Positions 1 to 8,435 of a stretch of 48,435 bases of DNA are shown piece by piece. Below the pieces are notes generated by a model. That model made no database searches and was not told the DNA's origin. It saw nothing but the letters and a program-made list of their open reading frames with translations. Within the stretch, counting starts at the first letter, position 1. Each line of letters starts with the position of its first letter. This stretch comes from an uncultured Acetatifactor sp. (GTDB taxonomy: Bacteria > Bacillota > Clostridia > Lachnospirales > Lachnospiraceae): positions 1-48,435 of the forward strand of contig CAJGCP010000016.1 in NCBI GenBank assembly GCA_904501885.1, written 5' to 3'. The position numbers and the translations under genes were made by a program.

Positions 1-2
1 AT

Positions 3-47
3 GAGTACTTTGAACCAGAAAAGATACAGTTTTCGCCCATTATTTAG
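3..47 (+). CDS. C-terminal tail of an upstream gene (partial)
   Basis: Frame 3 reads EYFEPEKIQFSPII and then a TAG stop, which looks like the tail of a gene entering from the left edge. Only 14 residues are visible, so no family can be named. The alternative frame-1 reading from the ATG at position 1 gives 21 residues of less natural composition. The AT-rich gap from 48 to 146 separates it from the next gene. Confidence 0.35.
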   Translation, partial: EYFEPEKIQFSPII

Positions 48-78
48 TGCAGAGTTATTGTTGTAACTTTTAAACCAA

Positions 79-116
79 TTGCACAAAGTGCCTAAAATAA
101 AGGATTTTTTGTGCAA
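79..116. promoter_or_regulatory. Inverted repeat upstream of the FAD oxidoreductase gene
   Basis: TTGCACAAA at 79-87 and TTTGTGCAA at 108-116 form perfect 9-bp arms 20 bp apart, ending about 30 bp before the start codon at 147. The placement suits an operator or a transcript-leader hairpin. No clear -35/-10 pair was found beside it, so the role is inferred from position and symmetry only. Confidence 0.35.
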
Positions 117-146
117 AATAAATAAGAAAGAATAGAGAGAAAAACT

Positions 147-1394
147 ATGAAAAAATATGATTTGCTTGTAGCCGGTGGCGGCTTGACCGGCGTGGCAGCT
201 GCAGTTGCTGCGTCTAGAGAAGGACTCTCTGTATTACTGGTGGAAAAGGAGGGATGCCTGGGCGGAGCAATGTCCAATTGCCTGGTATTTCCATATATGA
301 GATATTGGTATAATGAGGATGGAACATTAAAACCTCTGTCCGGGGGACTGTTTACAGAGATGAGAAAACGCCAGACCCAGATGACCGGTAGGGATGAATG
401 GATGCAGTTTTCTCCTGAGCATTATAAGTTTTTGCTGGATGATATGATTACAGAAGCCGGTGTGGATGTGTTATTTCACACAAGAGTTTTTGAGGTGGCT
501 ACGGAAGGTGAACGGGTGAAAAGCGTCAAAATGCTTTCAAAATCCGGTGTTATGGAGGTGGAAGCAGAATTCTTTGTAGATGCCACCGGAGACGGTGATT
601 TGATGGCTCTTTCCGGCTGTGATTTTCAGGTGGGAAGAGATGAGGATGGGCTTTGCCAGCCTATGACTACTTGTTTTAGAGTATGTGGCGTGGATTCTGA
701 GATTTTCGAGTCAGAACGTCCGAAACTGCAGGCATTATATAAGCAGTTCCAAGCAGAAGGAAAAATCAGGAATCCAAGAGAGAATCTGTTGATTTTTTCA
801 AAATTGGGAGATGGTATTCTACATTTCAATACAACCAGAATCACGCACCACAATCCCCTGGATATCTTTGATATCAGCAAAGCAGAGATGGAACTGAGAC
901 GTCAGGTATTGGAAATGTATAATTTTATGAAAGAAAATTCAAAGGCCTTTGACAATGCCACGTTGATCTCTATCGCAGGAGAAGTTGGTATCAGAGAGAG
1001 CCGGAAACTAAAAGGAGTACATATCTTGCAGGCTCAGGAATTAATTGATAAGGTTTCCTTCGAAGATACCATTACATTGGGCAACTATGATATCGACATT
1101 CACAATCCTGCAGGTACCGGCACCACCATTGTGGATTTTTCAGAAAATGAATATTATCAGATTCCATATCGTTGTCTGTTGCCCAAGGAATACACCAATT
1201 TGCTGGTGGCAGGCCGTTGTATTTCTGCTACGCATGAAGCGCAATCTGCAGTCCGTATTATGCCTATCTGTGCATGCATGGGTGAGGCGGCCGGAGTGGC
1301 AGTGGGGGTTGCCAAAAACAGTGGCAGGAATACACATACAGTAGATGTGGCCCAGGTGAGAGCAAAATTGATTTCTTATGGCGCAGTGTTGTAA
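147..1394 (+). CDS. FAD-dependent oxidoreductase (FAD_oxidored-like)
   Basis: This 415-residue protein starts with a dinucleotide-binding fold: a beta strand, then AGGGLTG at residues 9-15, and the acidic residue of VLLVEKEG ending the second strand. The stretch EFFVDATGDGDL around residue 145 and the C-terminal segment GRCISATHEAQSA...GEAAGVAVG are typical of flavoprotein dehydrogenases that close over FAD. There is no signal peptide, so it is cytoplasmic. The length and both conserved blocks fit the FAD_oxidored group found in sugar-utilisation loci; the substrate is unknown. A GAGAGAAAAACT ribosome binding region precedes ATG 147. The next gene starts 23 bp after the stop and is probably co-transcribed, so a role in carbohydrate oxidation or processing is inferred. 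Confidence 0.85.
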   Translation: MKKYDLLVAGGGLTGVAAAVAASREGLSVLLVEKEGCLGGAMSNCLVFPYMRYWYNEDGTLKPLSGGLFTEMRKRQTQMTGRDEWMQFSPEHYKFLLDDMITEAGVDVLFHTRVFEVATEGERVKSVKMLSKSGVMEVEAEFFVDATGDGDLMALSGCDFQVGRDEDGLCQPMTTCFRVCGVDSEIFESERPKLQALYKQFQAEGKIRNPRENLLIFSKLGDGILHFNTTRITHHNPLDIFDISKAEMELRRQVLEMYNFMKENSKAFDNATLISIAGEVGIRESRKLKGVHILQAQELIDKVSFEDTITLGNYDIDIHNPAGTGTTIVDFSENEYYQIPYRCLLPKEYTNLLVAGRCISATHEAQSAVRIMPICACMGEAAGVAVGVAKNSGRNTHTVDVAQVRAKLISYGAVL

Positions 1395-1417
1395 TTTGAA
1401 TTGCAAGAGGTTTGCAG

Positions 1418-3403
1418 ATGTCAGAAAATATTTTTGATATTATAGTTCCGGTATCCATTGACCCGTTGTGGCAAGATGCAGATACAGTTGCAGAAAAAAT
1501 CAGATATCAGTATTTAGAATATGGATTTACGAAATATGCTTTATATGGACCCAATAAAGGCTGGAGAGCGGAGCGATACCCCACTAAGGAACATTATCTG
1601 GAGATTGTGGACACCTTCGTGCGTGTAAAAGAATTGCTGCAGGACCTACCCGTGGAATGTGGATGGATTATTTATCTGACCATCAAAACAGGTGCATTTT
1701 CCGATACTTCGGGACTTGGCAAGGGGGATGGCGCATTGCATCCCTTTGGCAACTGTCCTACAGATATTGGATTCAGGGAGAGGCTGTTAGGGGATATCAG
1801 GGATTTCGTGAGCGTTGGGAAACCTGCATTCCTGCTTTTGGAAGATGACTATACCTTGTCGGGCAGTTGTCTCTGTGACAGACATCTGAAAATGTTTTCC
1901 AGGCGTGTGGGCAAGGACTACGGCAGAGCAGAATTGCTTGAGGCATTTGCACAAAGAAACGAGGGAGGTTTTGCGCTGATGCGCTCCTATCGTGAGTTGA
2001 TGCGGGATACCTTGGCGGAGTTTGCCAAAGATATGCGGTCAGTGGTAGACCAAGTAGACCCTGCCATTCCCTTTGGCTATTGTCAATCAGGTGGCGTGGA
2101 TTATGATGGGGATTCCACCGAGGCAATTACGAAAGCATTGGCCGGAGCAAAAACAATTCCTTTTGTTCGGCTTTATGGCACTTTCTATTGTGGCATAGAC
2201 ATAAAAAAGATTCCGGAAGAACTTTATCATATGCTGTATTCCAAACAGCATATGGACGGAAAAATCCGTTGCTATCATGAGTCTGATGTTTATCCTCACA
2301 ATCAGTATTTTGCATCTGCCAAAGAACTGAAAACAATGATGGGAATTGCATGCTCCTATGGCTTTTATGGGGGATTGTTGTGGACCGGCCATCTTTTGGG
2401 TATGGAGCAGGACGAAACATCCTATGGCAGAATGGTTTCAAGAGAGAAACGCAGGTTTGAAGTTGTAGCGGGAATCGCAAAGAACTGTGGGTTGAAAGGC
2501 GTACAGGTTGGGTACGACCCTTTCCTGAACACGACAGAAAAACCAGCGGCAAGGAGATATCCCCTGTGGGCACAGTGCGTTGGAAGGTTCGGTATTCCTT
2601 ATACCACAGAAGACAGTGAGGTGTGCTTCTTAGATGTGACTCAGGCCAAGGGAGCTTCCGAGGAGACTGTTTTACAGGCACTTGGGAAGGTGGTTTTTTT
2701 GGACGGGGACGCCGCAAAGGCTCTTTGTGAGAGAGAATTTGGCAAATATCTTGGGGTCAATGTGGGTGAAGATATGGCTGGGGAAGGCATGTTTGGCTTC
2801 GATTTGGGCGCCAGGGAGGTAGTAAGAGATGCTTTCCTTTTGCCCGGCGAGGAATCGGAAATGCCCATTGCACACGCATGGTGCCCCAATGGAAATGGCA
2901 AAGGGATGAGGCTTGAGATTACTGAAGCTGATTGCGAAGAGATTTCAGGTATCTATAATTTCAAACAAGAGTATCTTTGTCCAGGAATGACCCGTTTCCA
3001 TAACGAATTAGGCGGCACAGTGATTGTTATGGGACTCACTCTGGAAGGGAATCAGTCCCAGGCGTTGTACAATTATACCAGGCAAAATGTATTGCGACGT
3101 TTGGTACAAGAGAGTATCGAAGTTGTGGTGCTACAGGATGCGCCGAATCTGTTTATGATTGCAAATGAAGCGGAATCGGAGGATGATGTGCTGGGAATGT
3201 TGACTATTATTAACCTATCTGTAGACACCGCGGAAAGAGTGAAACTACACCTTCCTACAATATGGGAACAGGTACAGCAGATATGCACCCTGAATCCCCA
3301 AGGGGATTGGGAGAAGGTTCCCTTTGAAAGGAATGGACAAGATATTACTATTCGCTTAAATTTCGCATACTGTGGACCGGTGTATTTGTTGATTAACGGT
3401 TGA
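1418..3403 (+). CDS. Putative glycoside-hydrolase-like protein (GH42-like architecture)
   Basis: I do not recognise a named family with certainty. The 661-residue protein reads as three parts. Residues 1 to about 370 look like a TIM barrel with many aromatic and acidic residues at strand ends (LLEDDYTL, GYCQSGGVDYDGD, RCYHESDVYPHNQY, GGLLWTGHLLGMEQDE). About 370-480 is a Rossmann-like region with KVVFLDGDAAKAL, reminiscent of the trimerisation domain of GH42 enzymes. The C-terminal third is a beta sandwich ending in FAYCGPVYLLING. There is no signal peptide, so it would act on imported oligosaccharides. ATG 1418 is preferred because AGAGG at 1406-1410 lies 7 bases upstream; the in-frame TTG at 1412 is too close to that site. 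It follows the FAD oxidoreductase gene directly and ends before a strong terminator. GH assignment is inference from architecture. Confidence 0.6.
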   Translation: MSENIFDIIVPVSIDPLWQDADTVAEKIRYQYLEYGFTKYALYGPNKGWRAERYPTKEHYLEIVDTFVRVKELLQDLPVECGWIIYLTIKTGAFSDTSGLGKGDGALHPFGNCPTDIGFRERLLGDIRDFVSVGKPAFLLLEDDYTLSGSCLCDRHLKMFSRRVGKDYGRAELLEAFAQRNEGGFALMRSYRELMRDTLAEFAKDMRSVVDQVDPAIPFGYCQSGGVDYDGDSTEAITKALAGAKTIPFVRLYGTFYCGIDIKKIPEELYHMLYSKQHMDGKIRCYHESDVYPHNQYFASAKELKTMMGIACSYGFYGGLLWTGHLLGMEQDETSYGRMVSREKRRFEVVAGIAKNCGLKGVQVGYDPFLNTTEKPAARRYPLWAQCVGRFGIPYTTEDSEVCFLDVTQAKGASEETVLQALGKVVFLDGDAAKALCEREFGKYLGVNVGEDMAGEGMFGFDLGAREVVRDAFLLPGEESEMPIAHAWCPNGNGKGMRLEITEADCEEISGIYNFKQEYLCPGMTRFHNELGGTVIVMGLTLEGNQSQALYNYTRQNVLRRLVQESIEVVVLQDAPNLFMIANEAESEDDVLGMLTIINLSVDTAERVKLHLPTIWEQVQQICTLNPQGDWEKVPFERNGQDITIRLNFAYCGPVYLLING

Positions 3404-3444
3404 CGAAGAACTCTATATATTACTGATGTGGAATATGACTGAAA

Positions 3445-3471
3445 CAAAAAAGGAGCTTAGGCTCCTTTTTT
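3445..3471 (+). terminator. Rho-independent terminator
   Basis: AAAAAAGGAGC, loop TTAG, GCTCCTTTTTT forms a perfect hairpin with an A-run before and a T-run after it. It ends the plus-strand pair at 147-3403 and, because it is symmetrical, could also stop minus-strand transcription from uxuB, which ends at 3503. Confidence 0.85.
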
Positions 3472-3502
3472 GTTAAATAGATATTAATATTGTGACTAAA
3501 AA

Positions 3503-5119
3503 TTATTTTACATATTTTTCCAGTGTATCTGCCACAGCACCAACACCACAGGACAACTCGGTAAAGTATTTTTTTACCAGGGGAGCCATGCCGTTCGCCA
3601 CCAGATCCACACCGAATATTTTTTCATTGGAAAGAAGGCCGTCCAGTTTGGACAGGTCCTTGAGGGAACCATCCAATTTGTAATCTGCCACAAAGGCGGA
3701 AGCCTCTTCCAGCAGTGGATCGGAGCTGGGGGTGAAGAGGTTGCCTGCGTCGTCAATAGCCATTAGATAACGCAACCAACCTGCAAATACCAATGGAATC
3801 ATCCTCAAATCGTGGATGTCTAAATCATCGCGCTTTTCATAGGCCTTGATGGTCTCGCCAAAGCGGATTGCCAGCTTTTGGGAGGTGTCCACAGCGATTC
3901 GTTGGGGCGTATCCGGCATAAACGGATTAGGAATGCGTACATTCACTACTTGGTCGATAAATTCCTTGGGGTCTAAAATGCCGGGATTCACAACCACAGG
4001 AAGGCCTTCGGTGTAACCGATGGTCTGAACCAACTTTTTCAAGGTGGGATGTTTCATTTCCTCTGAAATCAATTCATATCCAAGTAAGCATCCATACACA
4101 GCCAGAGTGGTGTGCAGAGGATTTAAACAGGTACAAACCTTCATTTTTTCCACCTTATCTACGGTTTCTCTGGTGGTGTAGTAGATGCCACCCTTTTCTA
4201 AGGCGGGTTTGCCATTGGGAAAATCATCTTCAATTACCAGGTACTCGCATTCCTCTGCGTTTACAAAAGGTGCAATATAGGTGTTTTTAGAAGTAATAAC
4301 AGGATCTAATTCTTCGATGCCGTCCGCCCGCAGAATGGCTTCCACAGAGGCGTCAGGACGAGGGGTGATTTTATCAATCATGGACCAGGGGAAGGATACC
4401 TTGCCGGAGCCCTTGATATAAGATACAAATCCTGCATCTACAAAACCATTCTCAAGCCAGCCTTCTGCAAAAGTAATCACAGCAGCTTTTAACTTGTCAC
4501 CGTTGTGGGAGCAGTTGTCCATGCTGACCATAGCAATGGGGGAACCACCGTTTACATAACGGTGGAAGAGCAGGGACACCACTTTGCCAAGATAACTGTT
4601 GGGTGCAACGGGACCTGCTTCAATATCCTGCACAATGGCAGGGAATAAATTGCCATGGGCATCTGCTGTGGCATACCCTTTTTCTGTGATGGTAAAGCTG
4701 GCCATCTGGAGAGAAGGCGTTGCGAAAATTTTTTTCAGTCGGCTGTATTCCTTTTCGTTGGAACTGTCTAAAATCAAAGATTCTGTCACACTGGCAATTA
4801 CGGTCTTGTCGATGGTGTTATCAGCCTTTAATGTAGCCAAAATGGTCAGGTTGTCGTGCGGGCGAATGCTTTTTTCGATGATTTCATAATCGTAGCCTTC
4901 CACTGCAATGATACCGGTGTCCAACACGCCGGTATTCAATAAGTTCTGCGCCACATTTGCCTGAAAGGCACGGAAAATATTGCCGGCACCAAAGTGAATC
5001 CATGTGGGACGCTCATAGGTGGCTTTTTTCACCTGTTCATAATTAAATGTGGGAAGAGAGTAGCCTGCATCGATATATGCCTGGCGCTGCGTTTTGATAC
5101 CTTCTAATGTTAACTTCAT
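3503..5119 (-). CDS. uxuB: D-mannonate oxidoreductase / fructuronate reductase (mannitol dehydrogenase family)
   Basis: This cytoplasmic NAD-dependent enzyme interconverts D-fructuronate and D-mannonate in the hexuronate pathway. Near residue 45 is FGAGNIFRAFQA, the cofactor-binding GxGNI-RA signature of the polyol dehydrogenase family. Near residue 320, KVCTCLNPLHTTLAVYG carries the catalytic Lys with the Asn and His of the K-N-H motif. The length of about 538 residues suits this long-chain family. The start is set at ATG 5119 because GGAG at 5126-5129 lies 6-7 bases upstream; the in-frame ATG at 5131 lacks a good site and overlaps that one. It lies 40 bp downstream of uxuA on the same strand and is surely co-transcribed. 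A mannitol or altronate dehydrogenase is less likely given uxuA beside it. Confidence 0.9.
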   Translation of the reverse strand: MKLTLEGIKTQRQAYIDAGYSLPTFNYEQVKKATYERPTWIHFGAGNIFRAFQANVAQNLLNTGVLDTGIIAVEGYDYEIIEKSIRPHDNLTILATLKADNTIDKTVIASVTESLILDSSNEKEYSRLKKIFATPSLQMASFTITEKGYATADAHGNLFPAIVQDIEAGPVAPNSYLGKVVSLLFHRYVNGGSPIAMVSMDNCSHNGDKLKAAVITFAEGWLENGFVDAGFVSYIKGSGKVSFPWSMIDKITPRPDASVEAILRADGIEELDPVITSKNTYIAPFVNAEECEYLVIEDDFPNGKPALEKGGIYYTTRETVDKVEKMKVCTCLNPLHTTLAVYGCLLGYELISEEMKHPTLKKLVQTIGYTEGLPVVVNPGILDPKEFIDQVVNVRIPNPFMPDTPQRIAVDTSQKLAIRFGETIKAYEKRDDLDIHDLRMIPLVFAGWLRYLMAIDDAGNLFTPSSDPLLEEASAFVADYKLDGSLKDLSKLDGLLSNEKIFGVDLVANGMAPLVKKYFTELSCGVGAVADTLEKYVK

Positions 5120-5159
5120 AGTAAACTCCATTTCTCAATTTCGTTGTGATGCACTAGAT

Positions 5160-6227
5160 TTAGTTATGCTGTTTTACAATTGCTTCCCACAGACCGGTGA
5201 GATAGCACGCACCCAAGGCTCTGTCATATAAGCCGTAGCCGGGCATTGCAACTTCATCCCAAATCATTCTTCCGTGGTCGGGGCGGATAGGACCGGTGAA
5301 GCCGATGTCATAAAGAGCACGCATAATCTCATACATATCGAAGGTGCCGTCACTGGAAAGATGAGCAGCCTCCTCAAAGTCGGTAGGAGTATTGAATTTC
5401 AGATTACGCACATGTGCAAAGTGAATACGTCCTTTCAGGGAACGAATCATATCAGGCAAATCGTTTTCAAGGTTGGTGCCGTAAGAGCCGGAACAGAAGG
5501 TGACACCATTGTGAGGGTTGTCTACCATCTTCATCATACGCAAAATATTGGTTTTGTTGATGATGATGCGGGGGAGTCCGAATACACTCCAAGCAGGGTC
5601 ATCGGGATGGATTGCCATGTTGATGTCGTATTTATCGCAAGTGGGCATGATGCGCTCCAAGAAGTATTTCAAATTATCGAACAATTTTTCGTCGGTCACA
5701 TCCTTGTACATTTCGAACAATTCCTTCACCCTTGCCATACGCTCAGGTTCCCAACCGGGCATTACGGTACCATTCATGTCACCGGAGATGGATTCAAACA
5801 TTTTCTCGGGGTCTAAAGCGTCAACAGCTTCCTGAGTATATGCCAAAACAGTAGAACCATCGGGACGCATGCGGGCAAGTTCCGTTCTGGTCCAGTCAAA
5901 AACGGGCATAAAGTTGTAGCATACCATATGAATGCCTGCCTGTCCGAGGCGCTCTAATGTGGTAATATAGTTGTCAATGTATTTATCTCTGTCGGGGGAA
6001 CCGATTTTGATGGCATCATGAATATTCACACTTTCAATACCTGCCAGGGTGAGACCTGCATCCTCGATTTCCTTTTTGAGCGCGAGAATGTCTTCCATTT
6101 CCCACACTTCGCCGGGAGTGGTGCCGTACAGAGTGGAAATCACTCCGGTAACGCCGGGAATCTGGCGAATTTGTTTTAAAGTAACGGTATCGTATTTGCT
6201 ACCGTACCAGCGTAATGTCATCTGCAT
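5160..6227 (-). CDS. uxuA: Mannonate dehydratase
   Basis: UxuA dehydrates D-mannonate to 2-keto-3-deoxy-D-gluconate in the cytoplasm. The 355-residue protein has the family's TIM-barrel metal-site motifs in order: NMAIHPDDPAWS near residue 203, FCSGSYG near 245, IHFAHVRN near 275 and IRPDHGRMIWDE near 318. These supply the conserved His, Cys and Asp residues of the Mn2+ centre. The opening TLRWYGSKYDTVTL is also typical. A GGAGG site seven bases upstream fixes the start at 6227. It is the first gene of the uxuA-uxuB operon and is divergent from an AraC-type regulator, which probably controls it. The aldolase (kdgA) and uronate isomerase (uxaC) needed for a full pathway are not in this window. 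Confidence 0.95.
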   Translation of the reverse strand: MQMTLRWYGSKYDTVTLKQIRQIPGVTGVISTLYGTTPGEVWEMEDILALKKEIEDAGLTLAGIESVNIHDAIKIGSPDRDKYIDNYITTLERLGQAGIHMVCYNFMPVFDWTRTELARMRPDGSTVLAYTQEAVDALDPEKMFESISGDMNGTVMPGWEPERMARVKELFEMYKDVTDEKLFDNLKYFLERIMPTCDKYDINMAIHPDDPAWSVFGLPRIIINKTNILRMMKMVDNPHNGVTFCSGSYGTNLENDLPDMIRSLKGRIHFAHVRNLKFNTPTDFEEAAHLSSDGTFDMYEIMRALYDIGFTGPIRPDHGRMIWDEVAMPGYGLYDRALGACYLTGLWEAIVKQHN

Positions 6228-6268
6228 AATATTACCTCCGTTTGTTTTCCTTAGGATTTGAATTATAT

Positions 6269-6284
6269 TGGGAAAATATTCCCA
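6269..6284. promoter_or_regulatory. Palindromic operator candidate between uxuA and the AraC gene
   Basis: TGGGAA-N4-TTCCCA lies in the 190-bp gap between the divergent uxuA and AraC-type genes, about 40 bp upstream of the uxuA start. The position suits a regulator site for uxuAB. The binding protein is not identified; AraC proteins more often bind direct repeats, so a LacI or GntR protein encoded elsewhere is also possible. Confidence 0.4.
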
Positions 6285-6334
6285 TTGGATCTATCATAGC
6301 ATGATTCAAAATGCAATATAATCTCATAAATTGC

Positions 6335-6363
6335 TTGAAACAATGCAAAAATTGCTATATACT
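6335..6363 (+). promoter_or_regulatory. Sigma-A type promoter of the AraC-family gene
   Basis: TTGAAA, a 17-bp spacer and TATACT match the vegetative promoter consensus well. The -10 box lies 54 bp before the start codon at 6418, leaving a short leader with an AGAGG ribosome binding site near 6400. Confidence 0.7.
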
Positions 6364-6417
6364 GAGTTTGTAGTGGTATTAGAAAAGTAGAGACAAGCAA
6401 AAAGAGGTTCAAAAACC

Positions 6418-7308
6418 ATGAATATTAGCGATAAACTAAAGAAATTGGATGCCACAGACGAACGGCAATATTTGATTAATGAAAATTATGAAGTGTATGA
6501 AAAACAGGGCGCACCCATTGGTGCCACTAATTTCCATTCTCACAATTTCTATGAAGTCATCTATGTGCTGTCCGGGGAATATTCAGCCATGATAGGAGAC
6601 CGGATTTATCGGGCGAAAAAGGGGGACTTTCTATTAATCAATAGAGATATACTGCATCGATATGAGGATGTGATTCCCAAGGCAGATGCTTCTAATCGGA
6701 TTATTCTATGGATTACGCCGGGCTATCTCTCTTCTTTATCGGGAGAAGATATAGATTTGTCTGCCTGTTTTCGGAAGCAGGATACCTGTGCGTATCATTT
6801 TCCTATTTACTATGAGGAGATGCTACAAAATTACCTGTTGAAATTGGCCATGACTGAGGTGGTGGGTTTCCCGAAAGAGGGAGTCAAGGAAGTGGCCGAC
6901 CGGGGGTATTTGACACTCTTTTTTGTATACTTAAATTTGCTTTGTGATAGGCAGGAGTACCGTCATTTGGGTGAAAACTATCAGTCCCATCCGCTACTGC
7001 AGAAGGTTTCTGAGTATATTGATGCACACATGGGTGAAAAAATACCGGTGGATGAACTGGCTAAGGCAGTGCATATGAGCAAGTATCATTTTCTGCGGAC
7101 TTTTAAAGAGATTTCAGGAGAGACGGTGCACAATTACATCAACAATAAGAAATTGATGACGGCTTGTGAACTGCTTCGACAGGGAAAACCGGTGGCGGAA
7201 TGTTATGAGACTGTGGGATTTACGGATTATACCTCTTTCCTGCGCAACTTCAGGCGGGTTTACGGTATATCACCGGGAAAATATAATCAATATTATAATG
7301 AGCAATAA
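6418..7308 (+). CDS. AraC-family transcriptional regulator with N-terminal cupin
   Basis: The 296-residue protein has the standard AraC layout. Residues 35-95 form a cupin-like sensing domain (FHSHNFYEVIYVLSGEY, then KKGDFLLINRDILH). The C-terminal 100 residues hold two helix-turn-helix units: IPVDELAKAVHMSKYHFLRTFKE, shown here as VDELAKAVHMSKYHFLRTF, and the signature VAECYETVGFTDYTSFLRNF followed by YGISPGKY. It binds DNA in the cytoplasm and probably senses a uronate-derived sugar. Divergence from uxuA and the downstream sugar kinase point to local control of hexuronate genes, which is inference. It has its own promoter at 6335-6363. Confidence 0.92.
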   Translation: MNISDKLKKLDATDERQYLINENYEVYEKQGAPIGATNFHSHNFYEVIYVLSGEYSAMIGDRIYRAKKGDFLLINRDILHRYEDVIPKADASNRIILWITPGYLSSLSGEDIDLSACFRKQDTCAYHFPIYYEEMLQNYLLKLAMTEVVGFPKEGVKEVADRGYLTLFFVYLNLLCDRQEYRHLGENYQSHPLLQKVSEYIDAHMGEKIPVDELAKAVHMSKYHFLRTFKEISGETVHNYINNKKLMTACELLRQGKPVAECYETVGFTDYTSFLRNFRRVYGISPGKYNQYYNEQ

Positions 7309-7350
7309 GTCTTAACAGATGTTCAAATTTGTGCTACATTATTCACAGAG

Positions 7351-7374
7351 TTATGTTTTTCAGAATAAACATAA
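7351..7374. promoter_or_regulatory. Inverted repeat upstream of the PfkB kinase gene
   Basis: TTATGTTT (7351-7358) and AAACATAA (7367-7374) form 8-bp arms around an 8-base loop. The element lies 45 bp before the kinase start and could be an operator or a weak hairpin. There is no T-run, so a terminator is unlikely. Confidence 0.3.
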
Positions 7375-7418
7375 ATCAAATAGCGAAACGAACCTTAAGA
7401 GAGGAGAATATAACAGAT

Positions 7419-8396
7419 ATGAGTTGTGAGAATAAGAAATATGACGTGGTGGCATTGGGAGAACTTTTGATTGACTTCACGCAAAACGGAAAAAGTGCGC
7501 AGGGCAATCCCATCTTTGAGGCAAATCCGGGAGGTGCACCCTGTAATGTTTTATCCATGCTGACGAAATTAGGGCATAAGACCGCATTCATTGGGAAGGT
7601 AGGAGATGACGGATTCGGACACCAACTGGAACAGGCCTTGGTGGAAGTGGGCATTGATACCGTAAATTTAAAATTTGATCAAGAAGTACATACCACGCTT
7701 GCCATTGTGCAGACCTTTGAAAATGGAGACAGAGATTTTTCCTTCTATCGTAAGCCCGGTGCAGACATGATGATAACCAAGGAAGAGGTGCAGGAGAAAC
7801 TGCTGGAAAACACCAGAGCCTTCCATTTTGGCACATTATCCATGACCGACGAAAAGAATACGGAGGCCACAAAATATGCCCTTGATTTGGCGAAAGAGAG
7901 TGGAGCTCTGATCACTTTTGACCCCAATATCCGTATGCCTCTGTGGGATACCCAGGAACACTTGAGAGAAGCAATGAGCTATGGAATGGAACGCTGCCAT
8001 GTGCTGAAAATTTCCGACAATGAAATCCAGTGGTTCACAGGGGAGGAGGATTTCGACGCAGGCGTGGAGAAACTGCGTGAAAAATATGATATTCCCTTGA
8101 TTTTAGTCTCTATGGGGCCGGAAGGAAGCAGAGCTTATTATCGGGATATGATTGTATCTCAAGCTCCCTTCCTGCAAGAAAATACCATCGAGACAACGGG
8201 AGCCGGAGATACCTTTATGGCATGTGTTATTCACAAGGTTTTGAACTATGGTTTGGCGGATTTAGATACCGAAAAACTGCAAGAGATGCTTTGCTTTGCC
8301 AATGCAGCGGCAAGCCTGATTACCACCAAAAAAGGTGCCCTGCGTGTGATGCCTACCAAAGAGGATGTGGCAGAGTTAATTGCACAAAGAAGCTAA
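7419..8396 (+). CDS. PfkB-family carbohydrate kinase (fructokinase-like; possibly KDG kinase)
   Basis: This ATP-dependent sugar kinase is 325 residues long, the usual size for the ribokinase/PfkB fold. The N-terminal signature is VVALGELLIDF, followed by NPGGAPCNVLSMLTKLG, whose PGGAP form is typical of fructokinases. The catalytic anion hole and base lie in ETTGAGDTFMACV near residue 255, and ITFDPNIRMPLW and LKISDNEIQWFTG are the other family blocks. ATG 7419 is chosen because AGGAG at 7402-7406 precedes it (12-base gap) and homologues begin near VVALGE; the longer frame back to 7329 adds 30 unrelated residues. Its place after uxuAB and the AraC gene suggests it may phosphorylate 2-keto-3-deoxygluconate in this pathway, but the PGGAP motif argues for fructose. 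Specificity is unresolved. Confidence 0.88.
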   Translation: MSCENKKYDVVALGELLIDFTQNGKSAQGNPIFEANPGGAPCNVLSMLTKLGHKTAFIGKVGDDGFGHQLEQALVEVGIDTVNLKFDQEVHTTLAIVQTFENGDRDFSFYRKPGADMMITKEEVQEKLLENTRAFHFGTLSMTDEKNTEATKYALDLAKESGALITFDPNIRMPLWDTQEHLREAMSYGMERCHVLKISDNEIQWFTGEEDFDAGVEKLREKYDIPLILVSMGPEGSRAYYRDMIVSQAPFLQENTIETTGAGDTFMACVIHKVLNYGLADLDTEKLQEMLCFANAAASLITTKKGALRVMPTKEDVAELIAQRS

Positions 8397-8398
8397 GT

Positions 8399-8414
8399 GA
8401 ATCCGAAAGGATTC
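8399..8414 (+). terminator. Small GAAA-loop hairpin after the kinase gene (weak terminator candidate)
   Basis: GAATCC-GAAA-GGATTC lies 2 bp after the kinase stop, in the gap between two convergent genes. It lacks a following T-run, so termination is uncertain. Confidence 0.25.
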
Positions 8415-8435
8415 CGACCATTTTCACCGGGGACA

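Noticed and set aside
1..66. Small ORF of 21 codons from the ATG at position 1
   Set aside because: Starting on the window's first base is chance-prone, and frame 3 gives a more natural C-terminal tail of an upstream gene.
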